Assembly: GCF_030812785.1 (NCBI RefSeq)
Contig: NZ_JAUSTJ010000001.1
Location: 496,001 to 560,000, forward strand
Direction of reading: 5' to 3'
Source of the DNA: Sphingomonas kyeonggiensis
GTDB taxonomy: Bacteria > Pseudomonadota > Alphaproteobacteria > Sphingomonadales > Sphingomonadaceae
DNA: 64,000 nt
A program made the position numbers and the translations under genes. Below are positions 7,267 through 16,430 of the stretch, one piece after another (position 1 is the first letter of the stretch; every line of letters begins with the position of its first letter). The notes beneath the pieces are model-generated. The model was given only the letters and a program-made list of their open reading frames with translations. It was not told where the DNA came from and did not search any database.

Positions 7267-7374
7267 CGTCACCCCGGCCCTGTGCTGGGGTCCACTGCAC
7301 CGCGAGCTATGCCGGCAGAGCCTCTTGTCCATTACTCGCCTCCCGGTGGACCCCGGCACAAGGCCGGGGTGACG
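7267..7374. repeat. Palindromic intergenic repeat R2
   Basis: The left arm CGTCACCCCGGCCCTGTGC and the right arm GGCACAAGGCCGGGGTGACG are near-perfect inverted copies around a 50-60 bp centre. Same family as R4. It fills most of the gap between two minus-strand genes. Confidence 0.85.
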
Positions 7375-7380
7375 GGATGG

Positions 7381-7812
7381 TTATTTGGGGTCTAGCGCGC
7401 CGCGCAGGGGCTGGAGCGCGGCGCGGAGGCGTGCGGCGGTCTCGGCGAGCGAGTCCTGCATCTGGAGCGCGCCCTCGGTCAGCTTGCCGGCGACCACCAC
7501 GGCACTGCGTGCGTTCTTGTGGAAGTTGCGGTCGAAATTGGGATCGCGGCGGCGCTGGATGTCGCCCAGCGTATCCTGCTCGCGGATCGTCGGATCAAGA
7601 TATTGGGCGGCGGGGCCGACGCGGGTGTCGAGCACGATGCCGGCCAGGTTGGTCAGCATCGCCGCGGCGCCTTCCTGCACCATCGGGTTGTTGAGTGCGC
7701 GGGCGAGCGCCTCGGTCTTGTCGCGGGTGCTGGGCTCGGGCTGCGGCTGCGACTGGGCGAAGGCCGGGGTGGCGGCGGCGCAGAACAGGGCGGCGGTGAG
7801 GACGAGACGCAT
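7381..7812 (-). CDS. Exported hypothetical protein
   Basis: A 143-residue protein with a clear signal peptide (MRLVLTAALFCAAATPAFAQ). The mature part is mostly helical with Gln/Pro-rich beginning and Ala/Leu/Arg heptad-like segments. No catalytic motif or known family was recognised. Start chosen at 7812 because it begins the signal peptide; the frame continues upstream only through the R3 repeat. It ends 7 bp after R2 and lies between two palindromic repeats. Confidence 0.7.
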   Translation of the reverse strand: MRLVLTAALFCAAATPAFAQSQPQPEPSTRDKTEALARALNNPMVQEGAAAMLTNLAGIVLDTRVGPAAQYLDPTIREQDTLGDIQRRRDPNFDRNFHKNARSAVVVAGKLTEGALQMQDSLAETAARLRAALQPLRGALDPK

Positions 7813-7919
7813 GACTGGCTCCGGTAAAGGACTCGGATGACGGAGCCTTATATCACAGATGGTTGGCGGTTGCGGAGCCCGGTTGCGACGAGTTGTGGCG
7901 GTATTGCCGTTGCACGATG

Positions 7920-8068
7920 CAATTCCTCCCCGAGCTCGCTCGGGGAGGGGGACCGCGACGCGAAGCGTCGTGGTGGAGGGGTCGGCGCACCGCGCCGTGA
8001 CGCCACGCCCCTCCACCACCGCCTTCGGCGGCGGTCCCCCTCCCCCAGACAAGCTGGGGGAGGAATTG
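7920..8068. repeat. Palindromic intergenic repeat R3 with internal hairpins
   Basis: The outer ends CAATTCCTCCCC and GGGGAGGAATTG pair exactly. Inside are further inverted segments (GGTGGAGGGG against CCCCTCCACC) and two short hairpins at the tips (CGAGCTCG and GACGCGAAGCGTC). It ends 4 bp before the gltB stop codon and may serve as its 3' end structure. Confidence 0.85.
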
Positions 8069-8072
8069 GAAG

Positions 8073-11000
8073 TTACTCCGCCGCCACCGCTTCGACGGTG
8101 TCGTCATTCAGCGGCATCGGCAGGCGAGTCAGCATTTCCTTGGGCACGACCTGCCAGAAGCTGCCGACCGCGCGGGCCCAGTCCTCGAGCAGACCGGCGG
8201 CCCATTTGCTGTCGGTGGCGAGCACATGCGCCTCGACCAGCCCGCGCAGCTTGGCTTCCCAATGCGCCGAGGACAGGCGCTGCCAGACGATGCTCTCCGG
8301 ATTGGCGCGCTGCTCGAAGCTGCCGTCCTCGTCATAGACGAAGGCCATGCCGCCGGTCATGCCCGCTCCGAAGTTCATGCCGACCTGGCCGAGCAGCACC
8401 GCGGTGCCGCCGGTCATGTACTCGCAGCCATTGGCGCCGCAGCCTTCGACCACCACTTCGGCGCCCGAGTTGCGCACCGCGAAGCGCTCGCCCGCCTGGC
8501 CGGCGGCGAACAGCTTGCCGCTGGTCGCGCCGTAGAGGACGGTGTTGCCGATGATCGTGTTCTTCCAGCTCTCGACCGGCGAGCTGACCAGCGGACGCAC
8601 CACGATGATGCCGCCCGACAGCCCCTTGCCCACATAATCGTTCGAATCGCCGAACACTTCGAGCGTCACGCCCTTGCACAGGAAGGCGCCGAGCGACTGG
8701 CCCGCCGAACCGCGCAACCGGACATGGACATGCCCGTCCGCCAGCGTCGACATGCCGTAGAGGCGGGTGATCTCGGACGAGAGCCGGGTGCCGACCGCGC
8801 GGTGGGTGTTCCGCACATTATAGGTCAGCTGCATCTTCTCGCGGCGCGCGAAGACCGGGGCGGCATCCTTGATCATCTGCGCATCGAGGCTGTCGGGCAC
8901 TTCGTTGCGGAAGGTCGACAGGCTGAAGCGGCGCTCGGCGTCGTCCGCATCGACCTTGGCGAGGATCGGGTTGAGATCGAGATCGTCGAGATGCTCGGCG
9001 CCGCGGCTGACCTGACGGAGCAGTTCGGTGCGGCCGATCACTTCGTCCAGGCTGCGGAAGCCGAGCTTGGCAAGGATCTCGCGGACCTCCTCGGCGATGA
9101 AGGTCATCAGGTTGATGACCTTCTCGGGCGTGCCGACGAATTTCTGGCGCAGCTTCTCGTCCTGGGTGCAGACGCCCACCGGGCAGGTGTTCGAATGGCA
9201 CTGGCGGACCATGATGCAGCCCATCGCGACGAGGCTGAGCGTGCCGATGCCGAACTCCTCGGCGCCGAGGATCGCGGCGACGACGATATCGCGCCCGGTC
9301 TTGAGGCCGCCATCGGTGCGCAGCTTCACCCGGCCGCGCAGGCCGTTGAGCGTGAGCGTCTGGTTGACTTCGGTCAGGCCCATTTCCCAGGGCGTGCCGG
9401 CATATTTGACCGAAGTCTGGGGCGAGGCACCGGTGCCGCCGACATGGCCGGCGACCAGGATGACGTCGGCATGCGCCTTGGCCACACCAGCGGCAACCGT
9501 GCCGATGCCCGCCGAGCTGACCAGCTTGACGCACACCCGGGCGCGCGGGTTGATCATCTTGAGGTCGTAGATGAGCTGCGCCAGGTCCTCGATCGAATAG
9601 ATGTCGTGGTGCGGCGGCGGCGAGATCAGCGTCACCCCCGGCGTCGCGTGGCGCAGCTTGGCGATGAACTCGGTGACCTTGAAGCCGGGCAGCTGGCCAC
9701 CCTCGCCGGGCTTGGCGCCCTGGGCGACCTTGATCTCGATCTCGTCACAGGCGTTGAGATATTCGGCGGTGACGCCGAACCGGCCCGAGGCGATCTGCTT
9801 GATCGTCGAGTTGGCATTGTCGCCATTCTCGTACGGCGTGTAGCGCAGCTTGTCCTCGCCGCCCTCGCCCGACACGGCCTTGGCGCCGATGCGATTCATC
9901 GCGATCGCCAGCGTCTCGTGCGCCTCGGGCGAGAGCGCGCCGAGCGACATGCCCGGGGTGACGAAACGCTTGCGGATCTCGGTGATCGCCTCGACCTGGT
10001 CGATCTGGATGCCTTCGTTCGGGAAGTTGAACTCGAGCAGGTCGCGCAGATAGACCGGCGGCAGGTCGCGCACGCCGCGCGAGAAGGCCATGTAGGACGA
10101 GTAGCTGTCGGTCGACACCGCCGTCTGCAGCAGATGCATCAGCTGGGCCGAATAGGCATGGGTCTCGCCGCCGTGGCGCTGGCGATAGAAGCCGCCGATC
10201 GGCAACGTCGCGACGCCGCGGTCGAACGCCGCCTCGTGGCGCATCATCGCCGAGAGGTGGAGCGAGGCATAGCCTTCGCCCGAGATCTTGGCGGGCATGC
10301 CGGGGAACAGGTCGTTGACCAGCGCGCGGCTGAGACCCACGGCCTCGAAATTATAGCCGCCGCGATAGGAGGAGATCACCGCGATCCCCATCTTCGACAT
10401 GATCTTGAGCAGGCCCTCGTCGATCGCCTTGCGGTGACGCTTGAGGCACTCGTCCAGGGTGATGTCGCCGAACAGGCCGCGGGCATGGCGATCGGCGATC
10501 GAGGCCTCGGTCAGATAGGCGTTCACCGTGGTCGCGCCGACGCCGATCAGCACGGCGTAGTAATGCGTGTCGAGGCATTCGGCCGAGCGGACATTGACCG
10601 AGGCGTAAGAGCGCAGGCCGCGGCGGACGAGGTGGGTGTGCACCGCCGCTGCCGCCAGCACGCCGGCGATCGCGGCGCGGCCCTCCGAGACATGCTCGTC
10701 GGTGAGGAACAGCTCGGTGCAGCCGGCGCGGACCGCCTGCTCTGCCTCGTAGCGGATGCGCTTGATCGCCTCGCGCAGGTCCTCGGGCGTGCCGCCGGCG
10801 GCAAAGGTGCAGTCGATCTCGGCCGACTGGCTGCCGAAATGGGCGCGCAGCCGGTCCCAGTCGCCATTGGTCAGCACCGGGCTCTCGAGCACGAGCACCT
10901 TGGAGCCACCGCCCTCGGTGTCGAGGATGTTGGCGAGGTTCCCGAAGCGCGTCTTGAGCGTCATCACCTGACGTTCCCGAAGACTGTCGATCGGCGGGTT

Positions 11001-12581
11001 GGTGACCTGGCTGAAATTCTGGCGGAAGAACTGGCTGATCAGGCGCGGCTTGTCCGAAATGACCGCAAGCGGCGTGTCGTCGCCCATCGAGCCGATCGCT
11101 TCCTTGGCGGTCTCGACCATCGGGGCGAGGATCAACTCCATGTCCTCGAGCGTCTGCCCCGCCGCAACCTGGCGGCGGGTGAGCTCGGCGCGCTCGAAGC
11201 GCAGCGGCTGGGCCTCGGGCGCGGGCAGGTCTCCGACGGTGATGAACTCGCCGATCATCCCGGCATAGTCATGCTCGCCGGCGATCTGGTCCTTGATCGC
11301 CTTGTCGCAGAGCAGCACGCCCTGGTCGAGATCGACCGCGATCATCTGGCCCGGGCCCATGCGGCCCTTGGCGATGACGGTCGATTCGGGGATCTGGACC
11401 ATGCCGGTCTCGGAGCCGACGATCAGCAGGCCATCGCTGGTCTGGGTGTAGCGGAGCGGACGCAGCGCGTTGCGATCGACGCCGGCGACTGCCCAGCGGC
11501 CATCGGTCATCGCCAGCGCGGCGGGGCCGTCCCACGGCTCCATCACCGAGGCGAGATATTTGTACATCGCCAGATGCTTGTCGGGCGTGTGCTCGTCCCA
11601 GGCTTCGGGGACCAGCATCAGCTTGGCGGTGGGTGCGTCGCGGCCCGAGCGGCAGATCGCCTCGAACACCGCGTCGAGCGCGGCGGTGTCGGACGCGCCA
11701 GCCGGGATCACCGGCTTGATGTCCTCGCTGCGCTCGCCGAACGCGATGCTGGCCATCTTGATCTCGTGGCTGAGCATCCAGTTCTTGTTGCCGCGGATCG
11801 TGTTGATCTCGCCGTTATGGGCAAGGCAGCGGAAGGGCTGGGCCAGCCACCATTGCGGGAAGGTGTTGGTCGAATAACGCTGGTGGAAGATCGCGACGCG
11901 GCTGGTGAAGCGCTCGTCCTTGAGGTCGGGGTAGAAGTCCGACAGGCTCTCGGCGAGGAACAGGCCCTTGTAGATGATCGAGCGGGTCGACAGCGAGCAG
12001 ATGTAGAAGCCGCTGATCTGCGCGGCGATCACCGCCTTCTCGATCCGGCGGCGGACGAGATAGAGCTCCTTCTCGAACTCGGCAGCGTCCATCGCATCGG
12101 GCTGCGGGCCGGCGATCATGATCTGCTCGATCTCGGGGCGGGTCGCCTGCGCCTTCATGCCGATCACCGACACGTCGACCGGCACCTGGCGCCAGCCATA
12201 GATGGTGTAGCCGGCCTCGATGATCTCGGACTCGACGATGGTGCGGCACGCCTCCTGCGCGCCGAGATCGGTGCGCGGCAGGAAGACCATGCCGACGGCG
12301 AGCCGGTTCGGCAGCACGCGGTGGCCGCCGGCGGCGATCGCATCGTCGAAGAAGCGGACGGGCAGGTCGACATGCAGGCCGGCGCCGTCGCCGGTCTTGC
12401 CGTCTGCATCGACGGCGCCGCGGTGCCACACCGCCTTGAGCGCATCGATCGCCGACTGGACGACGCGGCGCGAAGGCAGGCCGTCGGTCGCGGCGACCAT
12501 GCCGACGCCGCAGGCATCGCCCTCGAACTCGGGACGGTACATGCCCTCGCGGGCCATCCGCTCGCGTTCGCCCAACTTCAT
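8073..12581 (-). CDS. gltB: Glutamate synthase [NADPH], large subunit
   Basis: A full-length 1,502-residue GOGAT alpha subunit. A short propeptide precedes Cys24 (EGDACGVGM), the N-terminal nucleophile of the class II glutaminase domain, so self-processing is expected. The central FMN-binding synthase domain contains GGTGASP, the 3Fe-4S cluster segment CHSNTCPVGVC lies near residues 1118-1130, and the C-terminal GXGXG beta-helix follows. With GltD it converts 2-oxoglutarate plus glutamine to two glutamates in the cytoplasm. It overlaps the preceding DUF2059 gene by 4 bp and is the last gene of the gltD operon. Its antisense strand carries a 1,569-codon open frame, a composition artefact. Confidence 0.98.
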   Translation of the reverse strand: MKLGERERMAREGMYRPEFEGDACGVGMVAATDGLPSRRVVQSAIDALKAVWHRGAVDADGKTGDGAGLHVDLPVRFFDDAIAAGGHRVLPNRLAVGMVFLPRTDLGAQEACRTIVESEIIEAGYTIYGWRQVPVDVSVIGMKAQATRPEIEQIMIAGPQPDAMDAAEFEKELYLVRRRIEKAVIAAQISGFYICSLSTRSIIYKGLFLAESLSDFYPDLKDERFTSRVAIFHQRYSTNTFPQWWLAQPFRCLAHNGEINTIRGNKNWMLSHEIKMASIAFGERSEDIKPVIPAGASDTAALDAVFEAICRSGRDAPTAKLMLVPEAWDEHTPDKHLAMYKYLASVMEPWDGPAALAMTDGRWAVAGVDRNALRPLRYTQTSDGLLIVGSETGMVQIPESTVIAKGRMGPGQMIAVDLDQGVLLCDKAIKDQIAGEHDYAGMIGEFITVGDLPAPEAQPLRFERAELTRRQVAAGQTLEDMELILAPMVETAKEAIGSMGDDTPLAVISDKPRLISQFFRQNFSQVTNPPIDSLRERQVMTLKTRFGNLANILDTEGGGSKVLVLESPVLTNGDWDRLRAHFGSQSAEIDCTFAAGGTPEDLREAIKRIRYEAEQAVRAGCTELFLTDEHVSEGRAAIAGVLAAAAVHTHLVRRGLRSYASVNVRSAECLDTHYYAVLIGVGATTVNAYLTEASIADRHARGLFGDITLDECLKRHRKAIDEGLLKIMSKMGIAVISSYRGGYNFEAVGLSRALVNDLFPGMPAKISGEGYASLHLSAMMRHEAAFDRGVATLPIGGFYRQRHGGETHAYSAQLMHLLQTAVSTDSYSSYMAFSRGVRDLPPVYLRDLLEFNFPNEGIQIDQVEAITEIRKRFVTPGMSLGALSPEAHETLAIAMNRIGAKAVSGEGGEDKLRYTPYENGDNANSTIKQIASGRFGVTAEYLNACDEIEIKVAQGAKPGEGGQLPGFKVTEFIAKLRHATPGVTLISPPPHHDIYSIEDLAQLIYDLKMINPRARVCVKLVSSAGIGTVAAGVAKAHADVILVAGHVGGTGASPQTSVKYAGTPWEMGLTEVNQTLTLNGLRGRVKLRTDGGLKTGRDIVVAAILGAEEFGIGTLSLVAMGCIMVRQCHSNTCPVGVCTQDEKLRQKFVGTPEKVINLMTFIAEEVREILAKLGFRSLDEVIGRTELLRQVSRGAEHLDDLDLNPILAKVDADDAERRFSLSTFRNEVPDSLDAQMIKDAAPVFARREKMQLTYNVRNTHRAVGTRLSSEITRLYGMSTLADGHVHVRLRGSAGQSLGAFLCKGVTLEVFGDSNDYVGKGLSGGIIVVRPLVSSPVESWKNTIIGNTVLYGATSGKLFAAGQAGERFAVRNSGAEVVVEGCGANGCEYMTGGTAVLLGQVGMNFGAGMTGGMAFVYDEDGSFEQRANPESIVWQRLSSAHWEAKLRGLVEAHVLATDSKWAAGLLEDWARAVGSFWQVVPKEMLTRLPMPLNDDTVEAVAAE

Positions 12582-13318
12582 TTCGACTGCTCCTTCTCGA
12601 GGATCCTGGTCACCAGGTCCTCGGTGATCTTTTCCAGCTTCGCGTCCAGCTCCGGACTTGCCTCGCGGCTCCAGTCCGAGACCGCCTTGATCACCTGCGA
12701 ATTCAACCGCTGGATCTGGGCACCGGCCGGGGTGAAGGCGAATTGCGCGAGCGCCTTCTGGTCTTCGGGCGAGAGCGCGCGGGCCGCGCCCAGCGCGGTC
12801 GACCCGAGGCTCGCCCCCAGCGCCTTCTCGCTGATATCCTTTTCGGGATCGGCCATCACTTCGCTCAGCATCGCCTTCACATCGAGATTGCCGACCATTG
12901 CCGCGCGCAGGCGCACACCGACCGGGCCGGAATAGAAGGCGATCGCGTCGCGCAGCTCCTGCTCGCTCATGTTGGCGGCATAGAGCGCGCCCAGCCGGTC
13001 CCAGAGCTTCGGCAGCGTCCGCAGCGTCTGCTCGCGGATCGGCGGTGCCATCGCGTCGAGCATCATCTTGATCACGCCGGGATGCTCCTTCTCGAGCGCC
13101 CGCATGTCCTCATTCTCGGCGAACATCTTGGCGACGCTGACCAGCATCGCGCTGATCTGGTTGTCGGCCGAGACCTCGTCATTGTTGAGCTTGGCAAGGT
13201 CGTGCCCGAGCGCCAGCTGCTGCGGCGAAGCGATGGCCTGCGTCTGCGCGGAGGCGCCCCCCGGCACGGCAAGCGGCGAGAGCGCGAACAGCGCGGCGGC
13301 GAGCGGAAGCGCGCGCAT
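12578..13318 (-). CDS. Exported DUF2059-type protein (gltD-gltB insert, second)
   Basis: A 246-residue exported protein: signal peptide (about residues 1-24, ending ASAQ) and a helical body. It contains the DUF2059-like signature AIAFYSGPVGVRLR in its middle, and a Lys/Glu-rich C-terminus. It overlaps gltB by 4 bp and shares one base with the stop codon of the upstream DUF2059 gene, so translation of all three is probably coupled. It looks like a diverged duplicate of that neighbour. Function unknown; periplasmic location inferred from the leader. Confidence 0.75.
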   Translation of the reverse strand: MRALPLAAALFALSPLAVPGGASAQTQAIASPQQLALGHDLAKLNNDEVSADNQISAMLVSVAKMFAENEDMRALEKEHPGVIKMMLDAMAPPIREQTLRTLPKLWDRLGALYAANMSEQELRDAIAFYSGPVGVRLRAAMVGNLDVKAMLSEVMADPEKDISEKALGASLGSTALGAARALSPEDQKALAQFAFTPAGAQIQRLNSQVIKAVSDWSREASPELDAKLEKITEDLVTRILEKEQSK

Positions 13319-14010
13319 CAGCCGCCCTTCTTCTTGGCGAGATACTCGGCGACCGCCTTCATCGCCAGGCCTTCGAGCTGAGGACGATTGGCGGCGACGA
13401 GCTTGAGCGCCCAGGCCTGGCTGGTCGCGGCGATCTTCGGGTTGACGCTGCCCATCTTCTGCGCGGCAGGGCTGCCGGCGAACGCCATCAGCGCCGGATA
13501 ATCCTCCGGCGTCAGCTTGGCCATCACCGCGGCCATCGCCGCCTGCTGCATCTCCTGCGCCGACTGGCCGGGCGCGCTGCCCATCGTCTCATAGACTTCG
13601 GCACGCACCTTCTGGCCGGTCGGGCTGGCGAAGAAGGTCAGCGTGTCGGTGATCTCGCCCGGGGTAAGATCGGCCTTGAGGATGGTCTCGATCTCGCCGC
13701 GCAGCGACGGCAGCGCCGCGATCAGGATACGGGTGAACTGGCCGCGCAGCTGGCCGCCAACCTGCTCGCGCAGCCCCGGATTGGCGTCATAGGTCGCCTT
13801 CATCTTGGGGTCGGCAGCGATCTGCTGGTCCATGCCCGTGTCGAAGGCGCGGCCCGCGATGCGCCCGATCGACTCCTCGGGCACCATCAGCGCGACGAGC
13901 TTCTGGAGGTCCCCCTCGGCGACGGACGCGGCGACCGGACCGGCGGCGAACGCCTGGGCCGGGGCCAGCAGGGCGGCGCCAAGAGCAAGGGCAGCGAGGA
14001 ACGACTTCAT
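13318..14010 (-). CDS. Exported DUF2059-type protein (gltD-gltB insert, first)
   Basis: A 230-residue precursor with a strong signal peptide (MKSFLAALALGAALLAPAQA). Its mature helical domain carries TLTFFASPTGQKVRAE, the FYxSPxGQK-like core of DUF2059. The start at 14010 begins the signal peptide; the frame extends further upstream only into gltD. It lies 13 bp after gltD. The arrangement gltD, two exported DUF2059 proteins, gltB on one transcript is unusual. No enzymatic residues are evident. Confidence 0.78.
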   Translation of the reverse strand: MKSFLAALALGAALLAPAQAFAAGPVAASVAEGDLQKLVALMVPEESIGRIAGRAFDTGMDQQIAADPKMKATYDANPGLREQVGGQLRGQFTRILIAALPSLRGEIETILKADLTPGEITDTLTFFASPTGQKVRAEVYETMGSAPGQSAQEMQQAAMAAVMAKLTPEDYPALMAFAGSPAAQKMGSVNPKIAATSQAWALKLVAANRPQLEGLAMKAVAEYLAKKKGG

Positions 14011-14023
14011 CGGGTCAACCTTA

Positions 14024-15460
14024 TCAAGCAGCCCGTGCCGCATCGGCGCGGGCGCGCATCCAGGCATGCATGTGCGCCGCCACGTCGCGGCCGTCGCGAA
14101 TCGCCCAGACGACGAGACTCGCGCCGCGGACAATATCGCCCGCCGCGAAAACACCGTCGAGGCTGGTCATCATCGTGCGCCCATCGGTGCGCAGCGTGCC
14201 CCAGCGGGTGACGCCGAGTTCCTCGGCACCGAACAGGCGCGGCAGGTCCTCGGCCTCGAAGCCGAGCGCCTTGATCACCAGGTCGACCTGGAGCTGGAAG
14301 GCGCCGCCCGGATCGATTTCCGGCGCGCGGCGGCCCGAGGCATCGGGCGCACCGAGCCGCATGCGCGAGGCGCGCACGCCGGTGACCTTGTCGCCGCCAT
14401 CGAACGCTTCCGGCGCCGAGAGCCAGACGAACTCGACGCCTTCCTCCTCGGCATTGGCGGTCTCGCGCTGCGAGCCCGGCATGTTGGCGCGGTCGCGGCG
14501 ATAGAGGCACTTCACCGAGGTGGCGCCCTGGCGCACCGCGGTGCGGACGCAGTCCATCGCGGTATCGCCGCCGCCGATCACCACGACATGCTTGCCGTTC
14601 GCATCGAGGCTGCCGTCGTCGAACGCCGGCACCGCATCGCCAAAGCCTTTGCGGTTCGAGGCAGTGAGATAGTCGAGCGCCTCGACGATCCCCTGCGCGC
14701 CGACGCCCGGCGCCTGGATGCCGCGCGCCTTGTAGACACCGGTGGCGATCAGCAGCGTATCGTGGCGCTTGCGCAGATCGTCGAGCGTCGCCTCACGGCC
14801 GACCTCGAAGCCGAGATGGAAGACGACGCCGCCCTGCTCGAGCCGCTCGACGCGGCGCATGACGATGTGCTTCTCGAGCTTGAAGCCCGGGATGCCATAG
14901 GTGAGCAGCCCGCCAGCGCGGTCGTGCCGGTCATAGACATGCACGTCATAGCCATATTCGCGGAGATACTCGGCAGCGGCGAGGCCGGCCGGGCCGGCAC
15001 CGACGATGCCGACCGACTGGCCCCGCGCGGGGCCCACCGCGACCGGCTCGACCCAGCCTTCTTCCCAGGCGGTGTCGGTGATGAACTTCTCGACCGAGCC
15101 GATCGTGACGGCGCCGTGTCCGGAGAATTCGATGACGCAATTGCCTTCGCACAGCCGGTCCTGCGGGCAGATGCGGCCGCAGATCTCGGGCATGGTCGAA
15201 GTGCTGTTCGACAGCTGATAGGCCTCGCGCAGCCGCCCCTCGGCGGTCAGGCGCAGCCAGTCGGGGATATGGTTGTGAAGCGGGCAATGGACCGAGCAAT
15301 AGGGCACGCCGCACTGCGAGCAGCGGCTGGCCTGTTCCTCGGCGCCGGGCACCGCATAGCGATCCGCGATCTCGCGGAAGTCCTCCGCACGCAGTTCCGC
15401 CTCGCGCTTGCTCGGATAAGCCTGCGCCGTTCCAACGAATTTGAGCATCGTTTCCGCCAT
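14024..15460 (-). CDS. gltD: Glutamate synthase [NADPH], small subunit
   Basis: A 478-residue GltD: N-terminal Fe-S region with two cysteine groups (CSQCGVPYCSVHCPL and CGRICPQDRLCEGNC, 4Fe-4S type), then an FAD-binding fold (GIVGAGPAGLAAAEYL) and an NADPH-binding fold (VVVIGGGDTAMDC). It feeds electrons from NADPH to GltB. First gene of the operon; a perfect 11 bp inverted repeat lies about 70-105 bp upstream of its start and may be an operator. The start MAETMLKFVG fits the family N-terminus. Confidence 0.97.
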   Translation of the reverse strand: MAETMLKFVGTAQAYPSKREAELRAEDFREIADRYAVPGAEEQASRCSQCGVPYCSVHCPLHNHIPDWLRLTAEGRLREAYQLSNSTSTMPEICGRICPQDRLCEGNCVIEFSGHGAVTIGSVEKFITDTAWEEGWVEPVAVGPARGQSVGIVGAGPAGLAAAEYLREYGYDVHVYDRHDRAGGLLTYGIPGFKLEKHIVMRRVERLEQGGVVFHLGFEVGREATLDDLRKRHDTLLIATGVYKARGIQAPGVGAQGIVEALDYLTASNRKGFGDAVPAFDDGSLDANGKHVVVIGGGDTAMDCVRTAVRQGATSVKCLYRRDRANMPGSQRETANAEEEGVEFVWLSAPEAFDGGDKVTGVRASRMRLGAPDASGRRAPEIDPGGAFQLQVDLVIKALGFEAEDLPRLFGAEELGVTRWGTLRTDGRTMMTSLDGVFAAGDIVRGASLVVWAIRDGRDVAAHMHAWMRARADAARAA

Positions 15461-15531
15461 GCGGCGCGCCTAACGCCGCAAGCGAGTCGATAAAAGTCAG
15501 CAAACCTGACCTATATTGGGTTTTTCAGCCT

Positions 15532-15566
15532 AATCGGCGCAAATTTGAAAGATTATTGCGCCGATT
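15532..15566. promoter_or_regulatory. Perfect 11 bp inverted repeat upstream of gltD
   Basis: AATCGGCGCAA (15532-15542) and TTGCGCCGATT (15556-15566) are separated by 13 AT-rich bases. It lies between the uppP stop and the gltD start, both on the minus strand. No T-run follows the stem on either strand, so an operator is somewhat more likely than an intrinsic terminator. Confidence 0.55.
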
Positions 15567-15582
15567 TATGGCCGATCCGGAC

Positions 15583-16389
15583 TTATCGCATCGAAAGCCA
15601 GGCGATGGCGGCGATGCCGGCGGCGATTCGGTACCAGGCAAAGGGCGCGAAGCCGTGCTTCGAGACGATGCCGACAAATGCCTTGATCACGACGATCGCG
15701 ACGATGAACGCCGTGACGAAGCCGATGGCGATCTCGTCCCAGCCCACCCGGGCCGAGACGATCGCATCGTGGTTCTTGGCCAGCTCGAGCACCGTCGCGC
15801 CGAGCATGGTCGGGATGGCGAGGAAGAAGCTGAACTCGGCGGCGGTGCGCCGCTCCACGCCCAGGCTGAGCGCGCCCATGATCGTCGCGCCCGAGCGGCT
15901 GACGCCCGGGATCATCGAGATGCACTGGATGAAGCCGATGCCGATCACGCGGACCAGCGGGATCTCGGCGATGCCGTGGATCGTCGCGTTCTTCACCAGC
16001 CGCTCTATGACCAGGATGGCGATGCCGCCGATCACCAGCGCCCAGGCCACCACCATCGGCTCGCCGAGTAGCGCCTCGATATGCTTGTGCAGCGCCAGGC
16101 CGATCACCGCCGCCGGGATGAAGGCGACCAGCAGGTTGCGCACGAAGCGGATCGAGACCGGGTTCAGCCTGATCAGCCCTTCGGCCACCGCCCAGAAGGT
16201 CCGCCAGTAGAGCACCACAACCGCCAGGATCGCGCCGAGCTGGATGACGACGTTGAACATCCCCCAGGTGGCGGCGTCATAGCCGAGCAGCTCGGAAGCG
16301 AGGATCAGGTGGCCGGTCGAGGAGACGGGCAGGAATTCGGTGATCCCCTCGACGATGCCGAGGAGAATCGCGACCAGGGTTTCGCTCAT
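15583..16389 (-). CDS. uppP: Undecaprenyl-diphosphatase
   Basis: A 268-residue polytopic inner-membrane protein of the BacA/UppP family. The two signature segments are present: EGITEFLPVSSTGH (residues 14-27) and PGVSRSGAT (about 161-169), which hold the catalytic Glu, Ser and Arg residues. It dephosphorylates C55-PP to recycle the lipid carrier for peptidoglycan and other wall polymers, and gives bacitracin tolerance. It lies 41 bp after the NDUFA9-like gene on the same strand. Confidence 0.95.
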   Translation of the reverse strand: MSETLVAILLGIVEGITEFLPVSSTGHLILASELLGYDAATWGMFNVVIQLGAILAVVVLYWRTFWAVAEGLIRLNPVSIRFVRNLLVAFIPAAVIGLALHKHIEALLGEPMVVAWALVIGGIAILVIERLVKNATIHGIAEIPLVRVIGIGFIQCISMIPGVSRSGATIMGALSLGVERRTAAEFSFFLAIPTMLGATVLELAKNHDAIVSARVGWDEIAIGFVTAFIVAIVVIKAFVGIVSKHGFAPFAWYRIAAGIAAIAWLSMR

Positions 16390-16430
16390 GCTTGGCTAGG
16401 CTCCGATGCGCTTGCGGCGCGGAAATGCGT

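Noticed and set aside
8226..12935. 1,569-codon open frame on the plus strand across gltB
   Set aside because: It is exactly antisense to gltB and is Asp/Arg/His/Ala-rich, as expected from mirrored codon bias in GC-rich DNA. No family features or ribosome binding site.
8073..15460. gltB-gltD separation as an assembly or frameshift artefact
   Set aside because: Both intervening genes are intact, have signal peptides and tight overlaps, and both GOGAT subunits are full length.
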